Of a DNA stretch of 64,000 bases, positions 22,641 through 32,936 are shown one piece after another. The notes below the pieces were generated by a model, which did no database searches, had not been told where the DNA came from, and saw only the letters and a list, made by a program, of their open reading frames with translations. This DNA comes from Ypsolopha sequella (Eukaryota > Arthropoda > Insecta > Lepidoptera > Ypsolophidae). How positions within the stretch are numbered: the stretch's first letter is position 1; every line of letters begins with the position of its first letter. Position numbers and translations under genes: made by a program. The stretch covers positions 29,763,221 to 29,827,220 of the forward strand of contig OW203986.1 of the NCBI GenBank assembly GCA_934047225.1, given 5' to 3'.

Positions 22641-23222
22641 ATCAGGGGGTCTAGCATAGCAGACCATATCGAGTTTTAACCACTCGTTACAAAATGTCTA
22701 TACCAGGGGGTCTAGCATAGCAGACCATATCGAGTTTTAACCACTCGTTACAAAATGTCTATACCAGGGGGTCTAGCATAGCAGACCATATCGAGTTTTA
22801 ACTACTCGATACAACATGTCTATACCAGGGGGTGTAGCATAGCAGACCATAACGAGTTTTAACTACTCGATACAACATGTCTATACCAGGGGGTGTAGCA
22901 TAGCAAACCATATCGAGTTTTAACTACTCGATACAACATGTTTATACCAGGGGGTCTAGCATAGCAGACCATATCGAGTTTTAACTACTCGATACAACAT
23001 GTCTATACCAGGGGGTCTACCATAGCAGACCATATCGAGTTTTAACTACTCGATACAACATGTCTATACCAGGGGGTGTAGCATAGCAGACCATATCGAG
23101 TTTTAACTACTCGATACAACATGTCTATACCAGGGGGTGTAGCATAGCAAACCATATCGAGTTTTAACTACTCGATACAACATGTTTATACCAGGGGGTC
23201 TAGCATAGCAGACCATATCGAC
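22641..23222 (+). repeat. 61-bp minisatellite, about 9.5 units
   Basis: Unit ACCAGGGGGTCTAGCATAGC + AGACCATATCGAGTTTTAAC + TACTCGATACAACATGTCTAT. Each unit holds a short palindrome (ATCGAGTTTTAACTACTCGAT). The variants (C/G at the TCTAGC/TGTAGC site, AGACC/AAACC) recur with a spacing of four units. Ends 90 bp before exon e. Confidence 0.93.
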
Positions 23223-23312
23223 CTCTGCGTCTTTTTTTTTTAGCCATTAAGGCAGAGACTACAGATTTCGAGCTACGGTCCCAACACACCTTTTTTAACC
23301 ACTAGTACACAG

Positions 23313-23570
23313 AAAGCGGGCGGCATCGTCTTAGTAATACGAGATATGGATGGCGACTTACACCCCAACTCCGCATCAGTATTTCTGAACGTACCATGGC
23401 ATGTAAATCGATTACAGCAGAGAGAAACCCGCGACGCTGCCGTTGCAGCCAGCGAGTCCACCTCACGGCTAGCCCTGAAGAAGTGCGAGGCGAAACCTGC
23501 CATCGGTGACGTCTCCGCGCCCAGCTGTATCTTCACGCTGCATATCGGGACTGTCGTGTTTTCTGACGAG
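23313..23570 (+). CDS. Rpgrip1l: RPGRIP1L-like gene, exon e (start of C2 domain)
   Basis: Acceptor GTACACAG before 23313; donor GACGAG|GTTACT at 23571 (weak but GT). 86 codons, phase 0/0. The first part reads KAGGIVLVIRDMDGD and PWHVNRLQQRETRDA; the end, CIFTLHIGTVVFSDE, is the first beta-strand of a C2 domain and parallels the strand that opens the RPGRIP1L C2 domain. The long minus frame here is a shadow. Confidence 0.8.
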
Positions 23571-24056
23571 GTTACTATCTTCAACTTCCTATGTTTACCT
23601 ACTTTGTCATGATATGAATTCCAGAGCAGTTTTTAAAAGGTGTTCCTAAATGGACTGCAATCCATATTCATATCTGCCGCGAAACTAACTGTACCTATTG
23701 GGTATACTGAAATTTGGCTAATTTTTGAAGAGTAACAGGTTTCTTTGAATCTACAACGCCCTTTTTTGCCATGAATTAATTTATACGCGTAAATTTTAGG
23801 GTAAAAACGGACGGCAGCATTAAAGCCAGTCTTATTGCGTCGTTGGAGCTTGAACTGAAGCTGAAGGTACAATGTACCGAACTTATTTGATTGGTCTTGT
23901 GATGCTTTCCCGACATTACATTTCCACCTAATATTCTTCATTGGTATTTTAGTCATATTACACCTATTTAGTATTCAGTTAAGGGATATTTAAAATTTGC
24001 TAAAAAAGTTTTTCCGTTTTTAGACTTATAGGCTAGGAGCGTACAGTCGGTAACTC

Positions 24057-24513
24057 TATGTATCGAGTAACAAGATAGGACCAATTTGTAGTTGTGTAAA
24101 AAATAACTACGTCAAAATAAATAAGGGTTGGCTGCGCGCAACCTGGAGCATTTTGTTTTTGCTGACTATACAAAATGGTTGCGCACAGCCAACACTGTTT
24201 ATTTTGATGTAGTTTTTGTTTCTACACAACTACGAATTGGTCACATCTTGCTGAAAAGGATGCTGCATCGAGTTTTTCAAATAAATCAGGCTGACTCACG
24301 TTAGTACCAACATAGGACACGCAATCCTTATTTTTTCAAGCTCCATCGAACGTAGTAGGGCCAATACTTGAAACGTGAATTTGTTACAATTTTTTTTTTT
24401 TGTTGACTGTACAAAATGTTCCAGGTTGCGCTCAGCCAACCATTTTGATTTTGATCTAGTTTATTTTCTACACATCTCCGAATTGGTCACATCATTGTTA
24501 CTCGATACATATG
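24057..24513. mobile_element. Nested foldback element
   Basis: Outer arms: TATCGAGTAACAAGAT near 24060 and its near complement near 24500. Inner arms 24092-24154 and 24179-24241 pair (CCAATTTGTAGTTGTGTA, GGTTGGCTGCGCGCAACC). A second right arm at 24410-24490 suggests a partial duplication. Confidence 0.75.
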
Positions 24514-24574
24514 GTTATTGGTTACCCACGGTACGCCCGTAGTCTATTAGTCCTAATCGTTCAATTAACTGAAC

Positions 24575-25380
24575 ACAAGGCAGTGATTTCGTCACGTGAC
24601 ATCGGACCCGGTCGTTCTTGTTAACTTGTCTATTTTGACGTCCATTTCGCTACTTATTCCAGGTAGTGATCTCGTCACGTGACTTGACGCTAGCGTTGAC
24701 CTGGCAGTCCTACTTTCAGGCGTTGGCGATACATTCAAATTCAAATAGTTTATTTTGTAAAGTAGGTACACATTACACACTTTTTGAAAGTGAAATTTAA
24801 TCTTATACAAGTATATGTAACAAATGATAAATGTACATGAACCAAATTAAAGGTTGATTTAATTTATGTAGCAATATGTAAACATATTGCTACATAATTA
24901 AAATAATAAGTAAAATCTATAATTATACAAGCAGAAATCTAATCAACCGTCTGAACCCATACCGGAGAACCGAGCCCCCAGCACGAATCCAGGCGGCTGA
25001 CCAAATCCCACCCTATATACTACATACTAATAGGTTACATATATAAATACATGCCCACCTCCGCCCATTCGATTAGTTTTGCTAAGAAGAAGGGCAAGAA
25101 ACTTAGCTGGCTGACGTCAGATCTGGTCGTTTCTGTCAATTTATCTATTTTAGCTTTCATTTCGCTACGTATTCCAGGCAGTGATTTCGTCACGTGATAT
25201 GACGCTCGCGCTAACCTGGTAATTCTACGATAAGGCGCTATAGCGATGATGCGACTGACGTCAGACCCAGTCGTTCCAGTATTTTTTCATTTTAACGTCT
25301 TATTTACTACGCATTCCAGACAGTGACATGACGCTCGAACTAACTTCCTAATTCTACGATCAGGCGCTGTTGATGATGCG
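24575..25380 (+). repeat. Tandem duplications of an intron/exon boundary of the host gene
   Basis: The acceptor and 5' half of exon f (25449) are repeated upstream. Exon-like starts are at 24580 (short), 24663, 25178 and 25320, each preceded by an AG (TTCCAG in the last three), each followed by GTGATNTCGTCACGTGA or a variant. The unit is about 125-145 bp and includes a TGACGTCAGACC block. The 24663 copy reads an open VVISSRDLTLALTW...; the 25178 copy has a stop (TAA after CTW) and the 25320 copy a TGA. A LINE tail (24733-25105) splits the array. Confidence 0.85.
24733..25105 (-). mobile_element. LINE 3' end, copy 1
   Basis: On the minus strand the element ends ...AAATAAACTATTTGAATTTGAAT. Its 5' part on that strand begins near AGCTAAGTTTCTTGCCCTTC. 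It is the same 3' UTR as at 26289-27205, 5'-truncated, inserted in the exon-boundary array. Confidence 0.75.
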
Positions 25381-25448
25381 GCTGACGTCAGACCAAATCG
25401 TTCCTGTCCATTTCACTATTCTGACATCCATTTCGCTGTGTATTCCAG

Positions 25449-25610
25449 GCAGTTATCTCGTCACGTGACATGGCGCTCGCGCTGACTTGGCAGTTCTATG
25501 ATCAGGCGCTAGCAATGACGCGGCTGCCGCCAGGTCGGGTCATCCGTGTCAACTTCACCATGGAGTATGACGTCAAGTTCAATGATGCCTTTTCCACTTA
25601 CATGAAGAAT
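25449..25610 (+). CDS. Rpgrip1l: RPGRIP1L-like gene, exon f (C2 domain)
   Basis: Acceptor GTATTCCAG before 25449; donor AAGAAT|GTTAGT at 25611. 54 codons, phase 0/0. Reads AVISSRDMALALTWQFYDQ, LPPGRVIRVNFTMEYDVKF and DAFSTYMKN. The W-x-FYDxxL and NFTxxYxVxxxDxFxxY pattern is what the RPGRIP1L C2 domain shows at this position. The array of broken copies just upstream makes this the only complete version. Confidence 0.85.
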
Positions 25611-25799
25611 GTTAGTTTTTGAACACCTTACTTTGTACCCTTGAGTCAGCTCTAGTAACGAAGTCCCATGTTAAAGTAACGTATTTACGCTTAGGTAGTT
25701 ATACGAAAATTGTTTAATCTGCAGGACTTCTTTTGAGGCCTTCACTAGATATTTTAGATAGCGATTCTGAATTGGTGTTTAGGGACGTTAAATCCCAGC

Positions 25800-26060
25800 A
25801 AACTTTTTTTTTTTAAGTGTTTTCTTTATTTTCAAAAACCTTAAACTAGTTACAAAAATGCACAATCAACAAAAACCCATAGGGTTTATCAGTGATTGCG
25901 GAGTTCAGTACTTATATTAAATTATAGTAGCAATAGGCAAGCATCTCACAACCATAGCTGGGTAGTGATCGCGGTCGGTCCGCACACACAACACGCTTCC
26001 GTCTGCCCGTGTGTGAGGGCCGTTGTGACAAGTTATTTTAGGACAATAAACTTGGCAGAA
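25800..26060 (-). repeat. Retroposon 3' end R, uninterrupted copy
   Basis: A poly-T run, then CTTTATTTTCAAAAACCTTA and CACACAACACGCTTCCGTCT. A second copy at 29654-30760 is interrupted by a hAT-type element exactly at CTCACAAC, so this copy displays the empty site (CATCTCACAACCATAGC near 25944-25960). Confidence 0.75.
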
Positions 26061-26069
26061 TTTTGATCT

Positions 26070-26234
26070 GTGGGTCTACCGCGTAATTCTCATTTTCATC
26101 AACATCAACTTGAGATTGAAATTTGACGTGCGTGCGACGACGCCCGCCTAACATGCCATCTCTTTTGCACGCGTTGAATTTCGCATGCATTTGCTTGAAG
26201 TTGATACAAATGAGAATTACGCGGTCGACCCACT
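26070..26234 (+). mobile_element. MITE family D
   Basis: TIRs GTGGGTCTACCGCGTAATTC and GAATTACGCGGTCGACCCAC, about 165 bp, CG-rich core GTGCGTGCGACGACGCCCGC. Another copy (opposite orientation) at 42766-42938; fragment at 14337. Confidence 0.85.
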
Positions 26235-26242
26235 GCTCCTAG

Positions 26243-26287
<45 letters not shown>

Positions 26288-26288
26288 T
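26243..26288. repeat. (ATC)n microsatellite
   Basis: About 14 ATC units; a methionine-run frame on the minus strand is an artefact. Confidence 0.95.
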
Positions 26289-26332
26289 AATTATTCAAAT
26301 TCAAATAGTTTATTTTGCAAAGTAGGTATATA

Positions 26333-26579
26333 CAACGTGTAACAGAAAGGTGTAACCATATTTGAAGAGCTTATTCAGTCAATGGTATAGAACAACTTTT
26401 ACTGTGGAACGAACACTGTACCTCGAAAAAAAATTTACTTTTTCATAAAAAAAATGCAATGCCGCTCGGCTGAAATGTATGGAAGGGCTGATTTTTTTCC
26501 GAGATTTCAGGGTTAGCTCCATGGTAAAACTTGTTCTATACCATTGACTAATAAGCTCTTCAAATATGGTTACACCTTG
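26333..26579 (+). mobile_element. MITE family A, copy 2
   Basis: Left TIR CAACGTGTAACAGAAAGGTG intact; the right end is shortened to GGTTACACCTTG (12 bp lost). TA on both sides. Confidence 0.85.
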
Positions 26580-26581
26580 TA

Positions 26582-26840
26582 TAAGGTCTTTCAATTTAAA
26601 TGGAAAGTAATTTAGGAGGTGATTCAGTATCGTTAATACATCATATTCCACTGCAAAGCACTTTTTTTGCGCGAACTTTTTTTCACTTCTCAGTACAAAG
26701 CGGTCCGATCAGCTGACTCAGTTTGTATGGACAAGTGAAGAAAAAGTTCGCGCAAAAAATGTACTTTGCAGTGGAATGTGATGTATTAACGATACTGAAT
26801 CACCTCCTAAATTACTTTCCATTTAAATTGAAAGACCTTA
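26582..26840. mobile_element. Foldback MITE B, arms about 120 bp
   Basis: TAAGGTCTTTCAATTTAAAT and its complement at the ends, flanked by TA. The loop contains GTCCGATCAGCTGACTC, a hub also present in the otherwise different foldback at 39157-39422. Confidence 0.88.
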
Positions 26841-27448
26841 TATAATACAATTTTTACAAGTCAAATTTAATGTTATAAAAATATATGTAATAAAATAATA
26901 AATGTACATGAACTAAATTAAAGGTTAATTTAATTTATGTAGCAATATATATACGATTAAAATTAAAGGTAAAATATATATTATACAAGGTGAAATCCAA
27001 TCAACCGCCCGAACCCATACCGGAGACCCGGCCAGGGACCAGGAACAAGGTTCAATGATCACCAACCGAGCCCCCAGCACGAATCTAGGCGGCTGACCAA
27101 ATCCCATCCTATATACTACATACTAATAGGTTACATATATAAATACATGCCCACCTCCGTCCATTCGATTTGTTTTGCTAAGAAGAAGGGCAAGAAACTT
27201 AGCAAGATCATGTCTTTTTTAAACTTAAAACTTATACTATACAAATGACTTATACCTACTTTAACTAAGGGATAAGAAAATACAAGACAGCAGGAATTAA
27301 GGATAATGAAAAAAAGAAAAACATATATCTTTGTCTACCTGTCTCATATAGTCTATTTCCTTTTACAGTCTGTAATTATTTAATGTTAACTCCTTGGAGG
27401 AATCATAAGTAAGGAAATTAAACTACTTAATTAAATTATAACCTACTA

Positions 27449-27835
27449 TCATGGACAAATATCATAATCACTGTAACACCATGCTTCACCATCATCCAAA
27501 TATTCATTTATTTTATAATATGCCTTTTTCAATAGGCCCTGCTTAATATACTGTTTAAACTTATTTTCTGATAAAGTAAGGACCTCTTTTGGAACTTTAT
27601 TGTAAAATCTTATACCATGTACTACGCAAGAGGTACTCACCTTAATTAAGAGCCTCGCTCTTGTCGGTGTAGCATCTTCCATCGTTCTCTGTCCAGAGCC
27701 AAATCCTTCAATTCCTGGTAACGCGCTCCTCCTGTCTTTGCCTCAACATGGTCACTGAACCTGATTCTCGGTCTGCCTCTTCCTCTCTTGCCCTCTATTT
27801 TCCCTTCGACGATGGATATTTATTAGAGGATCATG
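27449..27835 (-). pseudogene. LINE reverse-transcriptase C-terminal pieces
   Basis: 27449-27682 reads SCVVHGIRFYNKVPKEVLTL and KAYYKINEYLDD, the C-terminal end of a jockey/CR1-like LINE protein. 27690-27830, in broken frames, reads GKRGRGRPRIRFSDHVEAKT and YQELKDLALDRERW, the RT tail of an RTE-like LINE. The two belong to different families or to a chimera. Confidence 0.6.
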
Positions 27836-27836
27836 C

Positions 27837-28275
27837 CTAAGTTTTGCAGTTTGTAAATTGATTTCTAAAGTTTTGTTTAATAAGTATGTAGTCTATTTGG
27901 TACCTGGCTATATCGCCTGGCATTTTCCACGTGTAAAGCCTTCTGTTTGCATTTTGATATTGCGTATTAAAAATGGTTAAGTAATGTTCTCTAAAAAATT
28001 TAATGAGTCTCTCACCTCTTTTATTTTTGTTCCCCAGTCTGAAATTTCCTACAATGTTTTCTTCTCTTCCCTTGCGTACAATGGCATTAAATTCCCTTAA
28101 AACTATTAAATTATTGTTAACTTTGATTAAGTCTATTATTGCATCCAATTGCTCGTACATTTCCTCTATTTCTTCATCTGGATGATTGATGATTGTAGAC
28201 ATATGTACCTGAATTAAAACTATATCTGCTGGTGATGATTTGATTTTTATAGCTGTTATTCTGTCACTGTGATGA
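27837..28275 (-). pseudogene. RTE-type LINE endonuclease fragment
   Basis: Reads SDRITAIKIKSSPADIVLIQ, then IVLREFNAIVRKGREENIVG, LGNKNKRGERLIKFF and RRLYTWKMPG...YQIDYILI. This is the exonuclease-endonuclease-phosphatase fold of RTE LINEs (annotated in databases as craniofacial development protein 2-like). The conserved GDFNA is changed to REFNA, and only this part of the protein remains. Confidence 0.75.
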
Positions 28276-28337
28276 ATAGTGTTTTCAACTTATTACTTTG
28301 TAATCGTTAAGCAAATAATCGCCACCACCTTCTACTC

Positions 28338-28746
28338 CAGGGGTTGTTAAACTTTGGTAGTCACGGACCCCTTGCAAAATTTCAAAAACTGATGGACCCC
28401 TTTCAAACCTAATTACAGAGAAAGCAATTATTAACAAATAAAAAATAAATTAAGTAATGATGTTTTAAACTTACATTCCTATTGAATCGAGCACGAACAA
28501 TCACGAAAAGCAATATTTACTTCCACTTGTCATCGAAAAATAACAAAGGTTTTGTTTGTGAAGTTTTTTGTATTGTGTATGTTATATAGCCTTATGTTCA
28601 TATTGATGTCAATTAAAGACGCATAGTTAATATTAAAGACACAGTAGCGCTGTTCGGCGTTCGGTATCAGACATCATGCCACGGACCCGCAGCACTCACG
28701 GTACGGACCCCTTGAGGGTCCATGGACCCCAGTTTAAGAAACCCTG
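28338..28746. mobile_element. hAT-type MITE (CAGGGGTT ends) with 8-bp duplication
   Basis: Ends CAGGGGTTGTTAAACTTTGG and CCAGTTTAAGAAACCCTG. Flanks TTCTACTC (28330-28337) and TTCTAATC (28747-28754): 8 bp with one mismatch, as expected for hAT elements of the Charlie/Buster type. No transposase. Confidence 0.85.
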
Positions 28747-28955
28747 TTCTAATCCCTAACCCGCGGCCTCCAGATTAGTGAAACTTCTAGACCCAGAGTC
28801 GCTCGCAATAGATACAAAAATTCCTTTAAACTATCTGCGGAAACTTTAAATGACTAGCTAGAGTTAATTTAAGTTTTTTTACTATTGTTATTAAAATAGT
28901 CACTAGTTTTACAAAATAAGTAATAAATAAATTTAAATTGCCGAGTTTCTCGCAG

Positions 28956-29078
28956 GAAGAATTGGTGATACACATAACCGACGTGAACAAGCTAGACAAA
29001 TCGTTCGCCAAATGTTTTCTTCCGCTGCGAGACGCCTTGCTGCACACAAACAGACGAGTGGACATGTCGTTAGCTTTG
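28956..29078 (+). CDS. Rpgrip1l: RPGRIP1L-like gene, exon g (C2 domain)
   Basis: Acceptor TTTCTCGCAG before 28956; donor GCTTTG|GTGAGG at 29079. 41 codons, phase 0/0. Reads EELVIHITDVNKLDKSFAKC then FLPLRDALLHTNRRV, middle strands of the C2 sandwich, equivalent to the ITLEVHQA...AACQLKF-type segment of RPGRIP1L. Confidence 0.85.
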
Positions 29079-29193
29079 GTGAGGTTCATTTTATTTTGTA
29101 CAGTTTTATATATTATTATTATTGTGAAGCTGTGTGTCTGCACATAGCATAAACAACTCGACCGCTTGTGCGGTATGTATGTAATAATTAATG

Positions 29194-29458
29194 TACAAGG
29201 TGAATTTGTGAACATCGTCTAAATTCATACTGGAGGCTTGGTAAGTGATCAGTATCATGAATCAATAACGATTTTTGTAAAATTCATAAAATGAAATTCC
29301 GACACCCCATAGTGATTCACTCAGGACTGGGAGTGAATTACTAGGGAAGTAGAAATTTCATTATACGAATTTCACAAAAATTGTTATCGATTCATGATGC
29401 TGATCACTTACCAAGTCTCCAGTATGAATTTGGACGATGATCAAAAAGTCACCATGTA
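29194..29458. mobile_element. Foldback MITE C, arms about 105 bp
   Basis: TACAAGGTGAATTTGTGAAC on the left and near-complement ...CACCATGTA on the right. Arms share ATTCATACTGGAG and TGGTAAGTGATCAG. No coding capacity. Confidence 0.85.
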
Positions 29459-29467
29459 TAATAATAA

Positions 29468-29538
29468 ACATATCTCCGAGGGGGTGTCAGATGTGTCAAC
29501 TGTGAAATACGAGTCACTTGCTTTTCACCGACGATTAA
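29468..29538 (-). repeat. SINE tail fragment
   Basis: CATATCTCCGAGGGGGTGTC ... CTTTTCACCGACGA: the tail block of the tRNA-derived SINE at 15120-15430, without its head. Confidence 0.6.
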
Positions 29539-29653
29539 AAGTATAACGTCCCTAAAATAATGCGTGCATTATTTATTTTTACATTATTTTGGGGTTCCCA
29601 GTTAGTGAAAAAAATGAAACTAAGTCTCATAAATTGATTGCCAGACTATATCT

Positions 29654-30760
29654 TATGTTTTTTTTAATATTTTTCTTTATTTTCAAAAATCTTAACCTAA
29701 TTACAAAAATGCACAATCAACAAAAACCCATAGAGTTTATCAGTGATTGCGGAGTTCGGTACTTATATTAAATTATAGTAGCAATAGGCAAGCATCTCAC
29801 AACTAGGGAATCCAATCCCGCAAACGCGGGATCCCGCTAATGCGGGATCCCGCACCTTTTTTGCGGGATCAAAAATGCGGGATTCCTCATGCGGGATCCC
29901 GCACGTTCGCGGGATTGAAAAAAAAAGACGTGTGGCGCTCGGGGACTGCCGCGGTAAAGCTATTGCATAGCATTTTTTATATCCAAAAAATGTCAAAAAA
30001 ACTGTCAATTCTTAAGAAGTGTCAAATTTTAAAACGGTACCGTAATCAGCGACCCTAGACACCCCTTGATACCGAATTAAATGCAAATTGGACCACTTTT
30101 TAAGACGTGTCAAAAAACTGTCAAAAGCTGTCAAATGTCAACTTTTTTAATTTGGCCATGTAGCCCCTGTCAAACTAATCATTATAGTCTAAACCCGGAG
30201 TCAGTAGCTTAAGCCGTTCGGGAGATACAGCAGATAGATTTTTTTTTTATTATTATTATTTTTTTTTTAGTAGATAGATCTCGTCGAGCTCTTTTCTTAG
30301 AGTACCATGAACATGAACATGAAACCAATGAATATGTTCTATTTCAAATAAAAATCTAAATATGAAACGTGAAATATTGTGAATATTGTATTGTCTTAAA
30401 CATCATTATATTTAATTTATAATAGAAGTGATAACTTTGCTTCATGTTGATAAGAATAATTAAAAATATTTGTGTGTATTTTCTTTCTTTAAATTACATG
30501 AAACAAAAATAATAATAATTAAAATCAATCCCGCAAATCCCGCAGGATCCGCGGGATTGATGATCTTAATCCCGCAGGCTTGCGGGATCGCGATTTTGAT
30601 GCGGGATTGGATTCTCTACTCACAACCATAGCTGGGTGGTGATCGCGGTCAGTCCGCACACACAACACGCTTCCGCCTGCCCGTGTGTGAGGGCCGTCCG
30701 TGATCCACATACATACAAAGAGAGACAAAAATTGTGTGCTTACCTACCTAGGTTAATCTA
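29654..30760 (-). repeat. Retroposon 3' end R, copy interrupted by a hAT element
   Basis: Left part 29654-29803, right part 30619 onward. Matches 25800-26035 on both sides of the insertion. Confidence 0.75.
29804..30618. mobile_element. hAT-type non-autonomous element, 815 bp, 8-bp duplication
   Basis: Ends TAGGGAATCCAATCCCGC and GCGGGATTGGATTCTCTA (TAGGG/TAGAG type). Flanks CTCACAAC at 29796-29803 and 30619-30626. Subterminal regions are dense with GCGGGATCCCGC palindromes. No transposase. The same TAGGG/CTCTA pattern ends the complete hAT at 57294. Confidence 0.92.
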
Positions 30761-30898
30761 CGTGCAATAGTGGATGGGCGGGTATCAAACAAAATGTGCC
30801 GCTGCGGGATCTGAACTCACTAGTTTACGCTATAAGTAGATAGAGAAGATCATGTGCGACCGTCCCGGGGGCGACAGACGTTGGCGGGGGTGAGGTAT

Positions 30899-31470
30899 AG
30901 TGCGCGCCAATCTTTTAGTCGCCTCTGATTGAGTTACGAGTGCAAGCTTGCGCAGGTACAGTCAAGGAAACAATAATATGAACGGTTGATTATTAAATGA
31001 TTACTATAAGTGGGAAGGTGTACTTGTTGTACCTACCTATTTAATATATATTTATTATTTTAGTGCAATCTTACTGTTTAATTAAAACAAATAATATAAA
31101 CACCATTTTCCTACATTGTCGCCTAAAAACGCTATAACGACGGCGAGGCATAACAACAACAATAAACTTTAACAAACTAAATCAACAAAACAACAAACAA
31201 ACAGATTCAACGATTAACTAAACGAATCATATAATTTTTTCCACGAACGTACTTTTCATGCAACGCGCGCGTGTGTAGTGTACGGACGTAGCACTAACAC
31301 TAACGCATAGTGTTGACACCTGCCGAACGGCGAGCGGGGGGTGTGGTGCGGCATGCAGGCGGGTGTGCTCCGCGCCCTCGCTCCTGTAACGTCCCCCTGA
31401 CACCGTAAAACGGCTAATGCGTCGATTCTTGGGGCTAGCTTCAGAGGCGACTAAAAGATTGGCGTGCACT
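30899..31470. mobile_element. 572-bp TIR element upstream of exon h
   Basis: Ends AGTGCGCGCCAATCTTTTAG (continuing TCGCCTCTGA) and the complement TCAGAGGCGACTAAAAGATT...GTGCACT. No target duplication resolved. The 31227-31547 minus frame crosses its edge and is not a gene. Confidence 0.75.
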
Positions 31471-31578
31471 GTAGATACATGGTAGCCACGTACGACTGCG
31501 ACTGTCTGTGAGTGACGAGCAGCCTGCCGCCCCGCGGGATTGTCCACAAATAATGAGGAACATTTTGTGTCTGCTCAG

Positions 31579-31713
31579 CTGCGCGGAGACGTGAATCCGA
31601 AACGCCGGCCACGAGACACGATCGAACAGGGCGAGTGCGGTGTGCTGGACCTATGGTGCATGCTGCATTGCGACCCGAGTCTCCTGCCGATGTTGAGGAA
31701 CCGGTTCAAGCTG
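31579..31713 (+). CDS. Rpgrip1l: RPGRIP1L-like gene, exon h (end of C2 domain)
   Basis: Acceptor GTCTGCTCAG before 31579; donor AAGCTG|GTAAGC at 31714. 45 codons, phase 0/0. Reads LRGDVNPKRRPRDTIEQG then ECGVLDLWCMLHCDPSLL. The GVLDLWCMLHCD strand corresponds to the G-x-V/L-E-Y-W-x-R-L-R strand ending the RPGRIP1L C2 domain. Exons e to h together are about 226 residues. Confidence 0.85.
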
Positions 31714-32121
31714 GTAAGCCATTTGGGAGTCTATTCTGCACATTTGTAACTAACTTGTTACAAATAATATTTATTAGCTAAAGCATGGTATAATAAAACA
31801 AGGTATGTTCCTTGCTGATTTGTGGAGGTTTTGTGTTCCAACTGGGCGGCCCAAGCATACGTCATCACGCTGTGGACGGTTCTCAAACTTTAAAAGTCGG
31901 GAATCATGGATTTTTTTTTGTCCTTAGAAATAAATTACTAGGTAGCATGTGAGACTCGCACTTTATCGAATTTATTAAATCATACATACACATTTAGAAA
32001 ATAGATACCCAAAAAATACACATTTTAAAAATTATAAAAATCATTGGAGACATTGTTTTAGAAAACTATGTAAGTAAATATACAAACATTATATTGGATA
32101 AATGGGGTAAGTAGGACTTAC

Positions 32122-32260
32122 AATTTCTGATGATGGCTTTTGGGCCACAATAGCGAAGCCACTCTTGAGCCTCCAATTCATTTTTGGGAAAAGAAAAAAG
32201 TCTAATTATACCGCCTTTTGCAGCGCGATTTTTACAATTACGGATCGAACAACCGCCCAT
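32122..32260 (-). CDS. THAP-domain first exon, partial gene
   Basis: 46 codons from ATG, ending at a strong donor (AATT|GTAAGT). Reads MGGCSIRNCKNRAAKG then IIRLFSFPKNELEAQEWL: Cys4 and Cys9, the FSFPK motif and the invariant Trp of a C2CH THAP zinc finger. The second half (Cys...His) is not seen in the next 350 bp of that strand, so the gene is either truncated or has a distant exon. Divergent from the THAP fragment at 32937. Confidence 0.7.
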
Positions 32261-32796
32261 TCTTGCTTCCTAGGATTGTCAATAATTCTTTAGCTCGTAT
32301 GCAACTCGAAACTCGCTTCAACCTTTGGGAATCTTTGCGTAGAATGAAAACAAACTATTAAATTCACTCTCGTGCAAGAAGGATGACAACAAATGGAAAA
32401 AACGCTCTATTAGACATTGCCAGTATTGTGCGCTTATTTTTACCCAAACGTGTCACACAACTTCTGCAAATCTGACCACAAAGATAAGCAAAAAATCAAA
32501 ATAACATTTGTTTATGTTTAACTTCAACAACAAAAAATGCTTATCAATGTTATAAATAACATAATTATTTTCTAAACGAAATAACTTAAAACTATTTTCC
32601 TTATCATGAAATAATGACATAAAATGGCAAGCACGTAAGATGACGTCACCTTGGGCCGGTGCGTTGATGGAGCATAGAATAGATATGTCATTGTAATAAT
32701 AATAAAAGAAGAGAAAGAGATGCAGTCATATGAAATCACTTATGCGTAAGCAAGAGGTATCTTCAAATTTTGTCCCTTTCTCGCGTATACGATTTT

Positions 32797-32833
32797 GTTT
32801 GTTTGCCACAATTCAAAGTTGTGGCAAACAAAC
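32797..32833. repeat. 15-bp perfect hairpin between the THAP fragments
   Basis: GTTTGTTTGCCACAA and its complement with a 7-nt loop, about 105 bp before the + strand THAP start. It may be a transposon terminus or a protein site. Confidence 0.6.
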
Positions 32834-32936
32834 GGTTTAACCAGCAATTTGAGTGAGAATTTTTGTGCTTCCGTGCTTTATGTGTTCAATACTCGTGTTT
32901 CTGTGAAGTGCTGTGAATACAAATAACTGTAGCAAG

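Larger units (their letters stand above)
26289..27205 (-). mobile_element. LINE 3' UTR, copy 2, with two nested MITEs
   Basis: Same 3' UTR as 24733-25105. It is interrupted by MITE A (26333-26579) and foldback B (26582-26840), which abut at a shared TA. The coding end of the LINE on this strand appears to be at 27449-27682. Confidence 0.75.

Noticed and set aside
22641..23222. CRISPR-like array
   Set aside because: The whole 61-bp unit is repeated, with no unique spacers, and the surroundings are eukaryotic.
23273..23584. 103-codon minus frame
   Set aside because: Shadow of host exon e; the + frame has splice sites, phase continuity and a C2 strand.
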